Shown: positions 10,279-18,678 of the stretch, one piece after another
Numbering within the stretch: the stretch's first letter is position 1
Layout: the number at the start of each line of letters is the position of its first letter
Assembly: GCA_900552655.1 (NCBI GenBank)
Contig: USAE01000001.1
Location: forward strand, 3,792 to 67,791
DNA from: an uncultured Clostridium sp.
GTDB taxonomy: Bacteria; Bacillota; Clostridia; TANB77; CAG-508
Length of the DNA: 64,000 nt
Direction of reading: 5' to 3'
Notes under the pieces: model-generated
Told to the model about the DNA's origin: nothing
The model's database searches: none
The model's input: the letters and a program-made list of their open reading frames with translations, nothing else
Program-made: the position numbers and the translations under genes

Positions 10279-11266
10279 TTATGCAAACTTTCTTTGTAAT
10301 TTTTTTCGTACAAATTTTATTCTTCCTAATTTCTCGTATATTTTTAGTGTTTTTTCATTTACGCTTTTCATATATTTATTTTTCAAACCTTTTTCTTTTA
10401 AATACTCATTTTCTTTCCATTCTGGAAATGTTGTATTTAGTTTTTCCCAAGCACAACTTATAGCTTTGTTTCTCTCTTCTTTATTTTCTATCATTATCAT
10501 TCTAAGCATAGAACTACATAGTAAATACCTTGCGTAATTGTATTCTAACTCTTTTTTATATCTTTCGTATATGTTGTTTTCTTTGTAAAATTCTAGTACA
10601 TTATCTAACACATCTATTATTTCGGTTGTCTTAACTGTTTGTGTGTTAGAAATAGAATTATCACGTTGTACATAGTGTATAAATGGTTTCTTTACTATTG
10701 ATATAGTATTTATATATGGTACTAATTTATAAAAGAATTCTACATCTTCATATCTTAAGCCTACTGGAAATTTAATTTTTGTTTTTTCTAATAATTCTCT
10801 TTTTATTAGTTTATTCCATGCTACTACTCTTGCATTTAATATCATATCTTTTCTATCTTTATATGCTCTTCCCTTACTTTCTATTGTTTCTTCTGGATAT
10901 TCCCATAAGTAGTCACATTCTACAACATCTGCTTTATCTATTTTAGCAGTTTCGTACATTTCTTCGTACATTTCTTCTTCTACATAATCATCAGAGTCTA
11001 AAAATGCAATATATTCCCCTGTTGCATATGGCAATGCATAATTTCTTGCGTCAGATAATCCTCCATTTTCTTTTTCTAAATATACTATTTTAGTTGGATA
11101 TTTTCTTCTATACTCTTTTGCTATTTCTTCTGACCCGTCTTTACTTCCGATCATTTACTAAAATTATTTCTATTTCTTCTAATGATTGTTCTAATAATGA
11201 TTTTATTGATCTTTCTATATATTCTTCCACATTGTAAAATGGAACTATAACGCTAACTTTTTTCAT
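10279..11266 (-). CDS. Family 2 glycosyltransferase, read through a +1 frameshift at CGG
   Basis: Starting at ATG 11266 the protein reads MKKVSVIVPFYNVEEYIERS and continues to IILVND, 39 codons; the next in-frame codon is CGG (11149-11147), then AAG TAA. Skipping the C at 11149 gives VNDGSKDGSEEIA, the exact GT2 motif, and the frame then runs to 10279 for a total of 328 residues, including GGLSDARNYALP and FLDSDDYVEEEM. A start inside the second half, at 11154, would lack the first two strands of the GT-A fold and cannot be the real start. Position and composition match the surrounding polysaccharide genes. Confidence 0.87.
11147..11149 (-). other. +1 frameshift site at CGG in a GT2 gene
   Basis: Minus-strand context is GTA AAT GAT C GGA AGT AAA GAC. 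The zero frame reads Asp-Arg-Lys-stop; skipping C gives Asp-Gly-Ser, the conserved NDGS motif of GT2 enzymes. A neighbouring gene (11396-12343) carries NDGSKDNSE at the same place without the extra base. Confidence 0.88.
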
Positions 11267-11395
11267 TTTTATAATTCATTCCTTTCACTTCGATAAAGGG
11301 ATAGCATAGTATAAAGCAATCTTTTGTACAAAATTGGTATAATTAACTTATACTTTTAATTTATAGTTACTTTGTCTAGCTATTTTTAATATTTT

Positions 11396-12343
11396 CTATT
11401 TCATCTGTAAATACCATTTAATATTTATACATAACAAAATTCTTTTTATTAATTGTTTTAAATTTCTTATCCTTATATTTTTTACCATTTTTCTTTGTTG
11501 TATTTCTTTAATAAATTCTTCTTGTTCTTTTTCGTGTAATTCCTTTGTTTTTAATATTATTGCATTAGTATAATAAATTCTTAAGTTCTGTTTTGTTCTT
11601 TTATTAAGATTAAATTCATTAGTTAATTTAATAGCATTGTCATAATGTTTTAAAGCATCATATGCTTTTTTTATAGTCTTATTATAGTCTTCATTTCTTG
11701 TTATACTATTATCACTTTGAACATAATAGTAACCATAAAAATTTATAGAAGCCATTGTTTTAGCAAATACAATAATAAAAGGAATTAATCCAAAATCTTC
11801 ATGTTCTGTTCCAACTGCAAATTTCAAATTATTTCTTACAAATATATCTTTTTTTATTAAATACACACAAGGAGAATCTAATAATACATCTGTTGAATAT
11901 AAGTCATTAAAGCCTTCTTCTCCTGTTTTTGTTTCGAATGTTGCACCTGGTACTATTTCTAAAGTTTTTCCAGAATCATCCACTCTTTGTAATTTAAATT
12001 TTATTAGTTCTACTTCATTATTAATATAATTTTCCAAGTTTTTAAATAATGCTTTATCAATATAATCATCTGAATCTAAAAACATTATATAATCACCTGT
12101 AGCTTTTTCTATTCCAAAATTCCTAGTATCAGCAACGCCAGTATTATCTTTTTTATAATAACTAATTAAATCTGGGTGCTTATCTTTATATTCTTTAATA
12201 ATAATTTCAGAATTGTCCTTACTTCCATCATTAATAATTACCAACTCTACGTTTGGATAATTTTGTTCTATTACCGAATCAAAACATCTTTTTAAATATT
12301 TTTCCGTATTATATACTGGAATAATAACACTAATTTTTTTCAT
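11396..12343 (-). CDS. Family 2 glycosyltransferase
   Basis: 315 residues. KISVIIPVYNTEKYLKR, VIINDGSKDNSE and MFLDSDDYID are the three diagnostic GT2 stretches, with the DxD metal site at residues 92-96. The C-terminal third is basic and helical, common in capsule GTs that dock at the membrane. The gene is intact and is the closest local comparison for the frameshifted GT2 at 10279-11266. It is followed by a gap of about 130 bp before that gene. Confidence 0.87.
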   Translation of the reverse strand: MKKISVIIPVYNTEKYLKRCFDSVIEQNYPNVELVIINDGSKDNSEIIIKEYKDKHPDLISYYKKDNTGVADTRNFGIEKATGDYIMFLDSDDYIDKALFKNLENYINNEVELIKFKLQRVDDSGKTLEIVPGATFETKTGEEGFNDLYSTDVLLDSPCVYLIKKDIFVRNNLKFAVGTEHEDFGLIPFIIVFAKTMASINFYGYYYVQSDNSITRNEDYNKTIKKAYDALKHYDNAIKLTNEFNLNKRTKQNLRIYYTNAIILKTKELHEKEQEEFIKEIQQRKMVKNIRIRNLKQLIKRILLCINIKWYLQMK

Positions 12344-12362
12344 TTATTCTCCATTTCTATAA

Positions 12363-12397
12363 AATCGGGATTCGGGGACGGTCCTTAAAATCCCGGT
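12363..12397. repeat. Dispersed palindromic repeat, copy 1
   Basis: An imperfect inverted repeat: ATCGGGATT on the left and AATCCCGGT on the right around a GGGACGGTCCTT core. Related copies lie near 18637, 47879, 48514, 55001 and 57994, always between genes. It can form a hairpin and could also aid transcription termination. Confidence 0.75.
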
Positions 12398-12460
12398 TGC
12401 TTTTTTTGCTTCTAATATATTTTTTAAGAGCCCATAACGCTTCTTGTTTAAAGTGAACTT

Positions 12461-13558
12461 TTAATAACGTCCCCAAAGTTCATTTAACTTTTCATATATT
12501 TTGTTATTATATTCTTCTGCATCAAATTTTTTGGTTATTTCGTAGCCTTTTTCTATGTATTGTTTCATGGCTTTATAAATTTCGTTTTCATCTTTTTCTA
12601 CAACTATTCCATGTCCTTCTATCTGCTCAGAATCTGAAACATTTGTAGTTATAATCGGCTTTTGCATTACAAAAGATTCTAAATATACTACTGGATAACC
12701 TTCATAATCTGAAGATAAGACTACACAATCTGCTAATTTAAAATATGGATATGGATTTTTCTTTCTTCCTAAGAAAATAATTTCTTTTTCTAATCCTTTT
12801 TCTTTTACTTGTTTTCTGTAAAGCTCTGTATCTGGTCCATCGCCTATAAATATTATCCTAAATTTTTTATTATCTTTTTTTAGTTTTTCTGCTGAATAAA
12901 TTACTCTTGTTAACTTCTTTTGTTTTTCATCATGTCTTCCCACATTTAAAAATGTAACCACATTTTCTTTTTTTAAATCATTTATAGGTTCTTCAGCTTT
13001 ATTTAATATTCGTTTATAATTTATTAAATTATTACATACATAAACTCTATCTTTTAATTTTGGAAAAGCTTTTATAAAACTCTCTTTTCCTTCGTTTGAA
13101 ACAAATACAATATTTTTAAATTTTGATATTTTCCTTTTATAAAAAAAATCTTTCATTTCTTCTATATTATTATTGTATAAAGATAGATAATCAGCATGTC
13201 CCCATATAGCATTATTCTTCGAGCATGTTCTTGCTATAAAGCTTGATGGTATGGAATATGTCGCAAAACTTGCTGAAAAATCAAATTTATTTTTGTATTT
13301 TTTTATAAATTTATATCTTTTTACTAAATTACTTATTTTTCGTTTAATTACATTCTTTTCATTTGATGGTGCATATTCTATTATATTTATATTTGGAGAA
13401 ATTTTATCTAAAAAAACTCCCTCTTTTTTTTCTAAAGCAATTGTTATTTCATAACCTTTTTCTAGCAAAAAATTTGTAAGAGTTACAAGCGATGTTTCTA
13501 TTCCACCTAGGTCTAAATTATATGCTGCAAATAATATTTTTTTCATACAAGATTTCAT
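12461..13558 (-). CDS. Family 4 glycosyltransferase
   Basis: 365 residues of GT-B type. YNLDLGGIETSLVTLTNFL is the N-terminal glycine-rich loop; VTFLNVGRHDEKQKKLTR, FIGDGPDTELYRKQ and LSSDYEGYPVVYLESF define the donor domain and its catalytic Glu region. The start may be at 13558 or at the internal ATG at 13546, which directly precedes the conserved KKILFAAYN strand. A retaining sugar transferase acting on a lipid-linked glycan in the cytoplasm is inferred from the locus. Confidence 0.87.
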   Translation of the reverse strand: MKSCMKKILFAAYNLDLGGIETSLVTLTNFLLEKGYEITIALEKKEGVFLDKISPNINIIEYAPSNEKNVIKRKISNLVKRYKFIKKYKNKFDFSASFATYSIPSSFIARTCSKNNAIWGHADYLSLYNNNIEEMKDFFYKRKISKFKNIVFVSNEGKESFIKAFPKLKDRVYVCNNLINYKRILNKAEEPINDLKKENVVTFLNVGRHDEKQKKLTRVIYSAEKLKKDNKKFRIIFIGDGPDTELYRKQVKEKGLEKEIIFLGRKKNPYPYFKLADCVVLSSDYEGYPVVYLESFVMQKPIITTNVSDSEQIEGHGIVVEKDENEIYKAMKQYIEKGYEITKKFDAEEYNNKIYEKLNELWGRY

Positions 13559-13749
13559 TCCTTTCCCTCTTTACTCGCAAGGGTACACATAGTTATGGAA
13601 TTTTTATTTTTTCATACTATTTTCTCCTTATTTCTGCTAGTTTTTTCTTATGTCATTGTATATTAAAACTGCTGATGTGTCAATTAATTTAAGACTTAAA
13701 CAAATATATAATTCTTCTAGTTAATATATTTTAAAATAGCAAAATTAAA

Positions 13750-13772
13750 GCTTAAGGATTCTTTCCTTAAGC
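13750..13772 (-). terminator. Hairpin terminator after the Alg13-like gene
   Basis: On the minus strand GCTTAAGGA and TCCTTAAGC pair in a perfect 9-bp stem with a short loop, followed by TTTAATTTT. It lies about 40 bp past the stop of the Alg13-like gene. Confidence 0.7.
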
Positions 13773-13809
13773 GTTATATTTTTTGTTATATACTAATTTT
13801 ATATCATCT

Positions 13810-14289
13810 TTAATTGTTATCTATAAAGTCTTCAATTAAATTTATCATATGTTCTGTTTTACTTTCAAATTTTTTAGGTTTAAATTCTTTTGATCTTTTT
13901 AAGGCTTCTTCTAAATCTTTTAGTTCGGTTATACCTATTAAAAATTCTTGACTATTAAAAGAATCTATTATTTGAATTTGGTGATCATTTATGTGCTCTC
14001 CAAATTCACTTAAACGTGGTACTGCAATAACTTTTTTCCCCATTTTTAGGGCCATAACTATAGAACCAACCCCACCATGTGTTATTACTAAGTCTGACTT
14101 TTTCATTAGTTCCGCAAGCTTTTCTTCTGGCATTAAACTATATATTTCCATATCTTTTGACTCATACTTAGTTCTACCTGCTTGAACAATAACTTTCTCT
14201 GTTATTACATTTTTATTTATTAATTTTTGCACTTCTTCTAGTAATCTGTGAAAACTGTTATCTTGTGTTCCTAATAATATTAGAATCAA
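13810..14289 (-). CDS. Alg13/EpsF-like glycosyltransferase catalytic subunit
   Basis: About 159 residues beginning at a TTG (14289), preceded nine bases upstream by a perfect AGGAGG. From that start the protein reads LILILLGTQDNSFHRLLEE, the family N-terminus; the longer frame from 14343 is rejected because its first 18 residues match nothing. DLVITHGGVGSIVMALKMGK is the donor-binding glycine loop and PRLSEFGEHINDHQ the following conserved segment. This is the Alg13/PssE half that pairs with the Alg14/PssD half encoded just upstream. Start and stop overlap by two bases (TTGA), implying coupled translation and a stoichiometric complex. Confidence 0.85.
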   Translation of the reverse strand: MILILLGTQDNSFHRLLEEVQKLINKNVITEKVIVQAGRTKYESKDMEIYSLMPEEKLAELMKKSDLVITHGGVGSIVMALKMGKKVIAVPRLSEFGEHINDHQIQIIDSFNSQEFLIGITELKDLEEALKRSKEFKPKKFESKTEHMINLIEDFIDNN

Positions 14290-14759
14290 TATATTGAACC
14301 TCCTAATTTTGCTTTTGGGTATAATTTTAACATTTCTTCCCATTGCACTATAAATAAATCTGCAAATTTATAAACTAATTTTCCAGTTGATGTTTTAGAA
14401 TTTCTATTTGCAAATGTTTCTATATATATAATTTTACTTCCAAATATTTTGCCTAATAGGCACATTGGACCTGCATTATGTGTTCCAGTTGTTACTATGT
14501 ATTTAGGTCTAATTTTTATAAAATAAATTACTGTTAATATACAATTCCATAAAAATTTAAATGGGTACACAAGTGGATGTGTTCTTGTAGCATATAGCAT
14601 ATACGAAATCTTTTTTCCATATTCTTTTTTAAAACCTTCTGTAAATTTGTCTTTTTCGGTAATTATATGATAGTCATATTTTTTAAACATTGGCTTTAAC
14701 TGCATAAGTTCATTAAAATGTCCACCTGTGCTAGATATAAATAGTACTCTCTTTTTCAT
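14286..14759 (-). CDS. Alg14/EpsE-like membrane-anchoring glycosyltransferase subunit
   Basis: 157 residues. KRVLFISSTGGHFNELMQL near the start and TTGTHNAGPMCLLGKIFG are typical of the Alg14/PssD/CpsF family, and a hydrophobic stretch near residues 70-85 fits membrane attachment. The C-terminus ends in YPKAKLGGSIY, the usual family end, so the gene is complete. In known pairs the Alg14-like subunit recruits the catalytic Alg13-like subunit, here the overlapping downstream gene, to the membrane-bound lipid acceptor. I first considered the two frames a third type of broken gene and rejected that. Confidence 0.87.
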   Translation of the reverse strand: MKKRVLFISSTGGHFNELMQLKPMFKKYDYHIITEKDKFTEGFKKEYGKKISYMLYATRTHPLVYPFKFLWNCILTVIYFIKIRPKYIVTTGTHNAGPMCLLGKIFGSKIIYIETFANRNSKTSTGKLVYKFADLFIVQWEEMLKLYPKAKLGGSIY

Positions 14760-14858
14760 CTTGTCTTCTACTTTCTTTAAATTATACTTTACTCTTTGGT
14801 TTTATATTCATAGTATTTGCTTTAATATCTTCTATTTGATATTCCTTTAACCTATGTT

Positions 14859-16721
14859 TTATTCTTTTGTCTTATCTTTTTGAAGTTCTACATATCTTTT
14901 TATTTTCATTGTTGTTGTTTTAGCAAATTCGTCATGTTTTAATTCTAGATTTTTTATTGCTTTATATGATGTTAAACTTTTATTTACTTCTTTTATTTTG
15001 TTCCAAATTATTTTGTGTATTTCTTCTTCTTTTAAGTCTTTTCCATGTAATCTTTCTATTTCTTCTTTGTTTGGTATTACTTTTACAGAAATTATTAGTT
15101 CTTTTTCGCCCTCTACTTCTTTACCATATACCATACATTCTGCAATTTCTGGTATCTTTGATAATAAAAGTTCTATTTCTTCTGGGTAAATATTTTTTCC
15201 ATTTTGTGTTACTATAACATTTTTACTTCTTCCTGTAACATATACATATCCATCTTTATCTTGATATCCAATATCTCCAGAATTAAACCAGCCATCATAT
15301 ACTACTTCTTTTGTTGCTTCTTCATCTTCGTAATAACCAAGCATTAATGTTTTACTTTTTATCCAAATTTCTCCTTCACCATTTTCATTTGGATTATGTA
15401 TTTTTATTTGAGCACAATTTACTGGAATACCTACAGATCCTACTCTTGGATCACATTCTGGTGTAAGCGCTGCAATAGGTGCTGTTTCTGTTAAGCCATA
15501 TCCTTGCAGAAATTCTATTCCTATATCTTGAACCCATCTTCCTATTTTTTTATCTATTGGCGCTGCAGCAGAAACTATTATTCTCATATTCCCACCTAAA
15601 TTGTCATATATTTCTTTAAATACTTTTCTTTTTATATCTATTCCTACACCTTTTAATGCATTTGTTACATGTATCATAGAATTTACAAGACCTGCTTTTC
15701 CGCTTTTTTCTATAGTTTGGTTAATTTTTTTGTATAAGTTTTCTACTAGTAATGGAACAGCAAGCATTGCAGTTGGCTTTGCTTCTTGCATATCTGGAAC
15801 AATATATCTTAATCCTCCACAAACAGTAACTGAAGAACCATTTGCAAATGGTAGTAATGCTCCAATTGAAGATTCATATGTATGATGAAGTGGTAATACA
15901 GAAAAAAATCTATCGCTTTCATATATTTTTACATATTTTGAAACTGCATTTACATTTTCTGCTAAGTTTCTATGGCATAGCATAACTCCTTTTGCTTGTG
16001 AGGTAGTTCCAGAAGTAAATATTAAAAATTTAAATTCCTCTGGGTCTATTTCTATATCCATATATTCTGTATTTCCTGAGTCTGTTATTTTTTTACCTTC
16101 TTCTATTACTTTTTCTATTCCTATATCTCTGCCTTGTAAATTTGCATCACTATTCATCTCAATAAAATATTTAACCATTGGAAGATTATCTTTTATTTTA
16201 TCTATTGCATCTTTTTTCTTTTTAGAAAAGATTACAGCAGATGCATGTGAACGTTTTATTACATTTTCTATTTCATTATTTGGTAATTCTTTATCTACTG
16301 GAACAGCAATTCCAGCACCACATAAAATAGAAAAATAAGATACATACCAATAATATGTATTTTCACCTATTATTATAATTCTTTCGCCTTTTAGATTTAA
16401 ATGTTTTATAAGACCTGTTCCTAAATTAATAACATCATTACCAAATCTTTCATAAGTAAATTCTTCAAATTTAGCTTTGTGGTCATGTTCTGGTCTTTCT
16501 AAAATATAAATGTTATTTTTATATTTTTCTATAGATCTTTTGAAAATCTCTTTTACATCTGTGTAATGAGTTTCTTCGTAAAACTTATTTTTAAACTTTT
16601 TATCTTTCATTTTTTCTATTTGATCATAATTAATTTGCATTTCTTCGATGTCTTCCATACCTTCCATTTTCATTTTAGGAAATTTAAAATCTGGCATTTT
16701 AAAATCTCTTAATATTCTCAT
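14859..16721 (-). CDS. AMP-forming long-chain acyl-CoA/acyl-ACP synthetase
   Basis: 620 residues of the ANL adenylating superfamily. FTSGTTSQAKGVMLCHRN is the ATP-binding P-loop, LQGYGLTETAPI the adenylate motif, GWFNSGDIGYQDKDGYVY the hinge region, and TTTMKIKRY near the C-terminus holds the probable catalytic Lys. It activates a fatty acid with ATP and passes it to CoA or ACP. An acyl-ACP thioesterase is divergently encoded next to it, so the two may recycle or trim membrane acyl chains. The 20 or so N-terminal residues (rich in Met, Lys and Phe) are unusual and may be an unstructured leader. Confidence 0.88.
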   Translation of the reverse strand: MRILRDFKMPDFKFPKMKMEGMEDIEEMQINYDQIEKMKDKKFKNKFYEETHYTDVKEIFKRSIEKYKNNIYILERPEHDHKAKFEEFTYERFGNDVINLGTGLIKHLNLKGERIIIIGENTYYWYVSYFSILCGAGIAVPVDKELPNNEIENVIKRSHASAVIFSKKKKDAIDKIKDNLPMVKYFIEMNSDANLQGRDIGIEKVIEEGKKITDSGNTEYMDIEIDPEEFKFLIFTSGTTSQAKGVMLCHRNLAENVNAVSKYVKIYESDRFFSVLPLHHTYESSIGALLPFANGSSVTVCGGLRYIVPDMQEAKPTAMLAVPLLVENLYKKINQTIEKSGKAGLVNSMIHVTNALKGVGIDIKRKVFKEIYDNLGGNMRIIVSAAAPIDKKIGRWVQDIGIEFLQGYGLTETAPIAALTPECDPRVGSVGIPVNCAQIKIHNPNENGEGEIWIKSKTLMLGYYEDEEATKEVVYDGWFNSGDIGYQDKDGYVYVTGRSKNVIVTQNGKNIYPEEIELLLSKIPEIAECMVYGKEVEGEKELIISVKVIPNKEEIERLHGKDLKEEEIHKIIWNKIKEVNKSLTSYKAIKNLELKHDEFAKTTTMKIKRYVELQKDKTKE

Positions 16722-16876
16722 AATTATCTCACTCCTATACTTTTACTATTATGTCACAATAATTAAATTTTGTAAATAATTTTTCCCGTTTCTGTACTAC
16801 CCAGTACAATTGTAATTTTATTTTTTATATGATAAAATCAATTATAAATTTTACTAAACTATAAGGAGGCTTTAAA

Positions 16877-17605
16877 ATGGCTTTTTTCGAACATGATTTC
16901 GAAATTGGATTACGAGATATAGAAAATCCTAATTTTTTGAGTAATAAATCTATATTAGCTTTTTTAGAAAATATCGGTTCTTATCATTCAGATAGCATTA
17001 ACTTTGGTCTTAATAACATACCTTTAACACACTCATCTTGGGTATTACTTGGTTGGAAAGTACAAGTATTAAAAAGGCCTGTTTATGGTGATAAATTGCA
17101 CATTATAACATGGGCAAAAAATCCGGAAAAGTTTTCTACTTATCGTGATTTTGAAGTATATAATAGTACTAATGAACTAGTTATAATTGCAACTTCTAAA
17201 TGGGTTTTAATTGATACAACTACTGGCAAATTAAAACCGATTCCCGAAGAAATACTTAATTTATACCACCCAGATACAAAAAATGTATTTTCTGAAGAAG
17301 AATCTTTACTAAAGAAATTGAATGTTTCTGAAAATTATATTTCTTCCTGTACATATACTGTTAGTCGCTCTCAAATTGATTTAAACAACCATATGCATAA
17401 CTTATATTACTTAGATATGGCTTATGAAGTATTACCAGCAGATGTTTATAACAATATGTTTAATTATTTTGAAATATCTTATAAAAAGCAAATTCGACTT
17501 CACGAACAAGTAAAATGTTACTATACTTTTGAAGAAAATACTCATAAAGTAATTATAAAAAGTCTAAATGACAAAATAACCCATGCAATTATTTTCTTAA
17601 GGTAA
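16877..17605 (+). CDS. Acyl-ACP thioesterase (FatA/FatB-like, double hot-dog)
   Basis: 242 residues with two hot-dog repeats. The N-terminal half contains DIENPNFLSNKSILAFLEN and WVLLGWKVQVLKRPVYGD; the C-terminal half has VSRSQIDLNNHMHNLYYLD, the conserved Asn-x-His active-site segment of bacterial acyl-ACP thioesterases. It hydrolyses acyl-ACP to release free fatty acid. A good AAGGAGG lies eight bases before the ATG. CGG occurs in this gene only out of frame. A bidirectional terminator follows. Confidence 0.9.
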   Translation: MAFFEHDFEIGLRDIENPNFLSNKSILAFLENIGSYHSDSINFGLNNIPLTHSSWVLLGWKVQVLKRPVYGDKLHIITWAKNPEKFSTYRDFEVYNSTNELVIIATSKWVLIDTTTGKLKPIPEEILNLYHPDTKNVFSEEESLLKKLNVSENYISSCTYTVSRSQIDLNNHMHNLYYLDMAYEVLPADVYNNMFNYFEISYKKQIRLHEQVKCYYTFEENTHKVIIKSLNDKITHAIIFLR

Positions 17606-17671
17606 CTAAAAAACTCACCTAAGATTTTTTAACAATTATAAATTCTAAAACATCTTATAAGCATATAGTGC

Positions 17672-17717
17672 AAAAACGAATACCAATTTTTTATAAAAAT
17701 TTGGTATTCGTTTTTTT
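17672..17717. terminator. Bidirectional terminator between thioesterase and deacetylase genes
   Basis: AACGAATACCAA and TTGGTATTCGTT form a strong stem with an A-rich left flank and a run of seven T on the right, so it can act on both strands. It overlaps the last bases of the convergent deacetylase gene. Confidence 0.85.
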
Positions 17718-18579
17718 ATTCTAATAAATCATAAATATTTTCGAAAACATAACCTTTTTCTTTTAACATTTGTATCAATCGTGGTAAAAGTTCAGATGTT
17801 CCTTTTTTTATACCTGTGTCATGCATTAAAATTACTACACTGTTCTTATTTCCTATTGTTTTTTCTACATACTTTAACATTTCATCTACATTTTCTAAGC
17901 CCGCTGCATCTGCTGTTAGCGCATTCCAGTCTAAATGTGCCACATTATTTTGGTTTAGCAAATTAACAGCATCTTTTTTTGTGTTTGCATATTTTCCTCC
18001 CGATGTTCCCCCCGGAAATCTAAATAGTCTAGAATTATAATTTTGATTTCCTATTGCATTTTTTATAGCAATTTCTGTTCTATTATACTCATCTAAAACA
18101 TTTTGAGGTGATGCATATATATTAGCATACACATGTGTAAAACTATGATTAGCTATATAATGTCCTTCTTGATATGCTCTTTTTACTATTTCTGGATATC
18201 TTTCAGCATTACTTCCCAAAACAAAAAATGTCGCTTTTACGTTATTTTCTTTTAATATATCTAAAATTGGAATTGTAACAGACTTAGATGGTCCATCATC
18301 AAATGTTAAAAATACTCTTTTATAGTTTGAGTTATATATATTTGCTACTCTATTAACTATTTCATTCTTTTTTACTTCATCTGAATAAAATAATTTGTGC
18401 TCTGGTACACTTTTTTGAGATATTTTTTGTTCGATTATACTTAATTTATTATAATAATTACGTATACCAAAAAATGAAGATACAGCTACAATTGCTATTA
18501 TTAATAAGATAGAAATTGTAATTAATATTACTTTTTTTTTATTTAATCTTGGTTTAATTTCTATTAAATCTAATGTCAT
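17716..18579 (-). CDS. Membrane-anchored polysaccharide deacetylase (NodB/PdaA family)
   Basis: 287 residues. Residues 16-38 are a single N-terminal membrane span (ILITISILLIIAIVAVSSFF). The NodB domain follows: VFLTFDDGPS is motif 1 with the catalytic and metal-binding Asp pair, HYIANHSFTH is motif 2 with the two metal His, RFPGG is motif 3, and VILMHDTG closes the site. The enzyme acts outside the membrane to remove acetyl groups from peptidoglycan or another glycan. The neighbouring polysaccharide locus makes either substrate possible. It is convergent with the thioesterase gene. Confidence 0.9.
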   Translation of the reverse strand: MTLDLIEIKPRLNKKKVILITISILLIIAIVAVSSFFGIRNYYNKLSIIEQKISQKSVPEHKLFYSDEVKKNEIVNRVANIYNSNYKRVFLTFDDGPSKSVTIPILDILKENNVKATFFVLGSNAERYPEIVKRAYQEGHYIANHSFTHVYANIYASPQNVLDEYNRTEIAIKNAIGNQNYNSRLFRFPGGTSGGKYANTKKDAVNLLNQNNVAHLDWNALTADAAGLENVDEMLKYVEKTIGNKNSVVILMHDTGIKKGTSELLPRLIQMLKEKGYVFENIYDLLE

Positions 18580-18636
18580 CTTTGCTCACCTAATAATTGT
18601 ATTTAACACATTATATATTAATTTTTTCAAAAATTC

Positions 18637-18672
18637 AACCGGGATTTTAAGGGCTGTCCCAAAATCCCGGCT
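18637..18672. repeat. Dispersed palindromic repeat, copy 2
   Basis: AACCGGGATTTTAAGG on the left pairs with AAAATCCCGG on the right. It lies directly after the stop of the P-type ATPase gene and belongs to the family described for copy 1. Confidence 0.75.
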
Positions 18673-18678
18673 ACTATG

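Noticed and set aside
13810..14759. Alg13/Alg14-like frames as a sixth broken gene
   Set aside because: Each half has its own family start and end, a ribosome-binding site and a TTGA overlap; there is no CGG at the junction. They are two normal genes.
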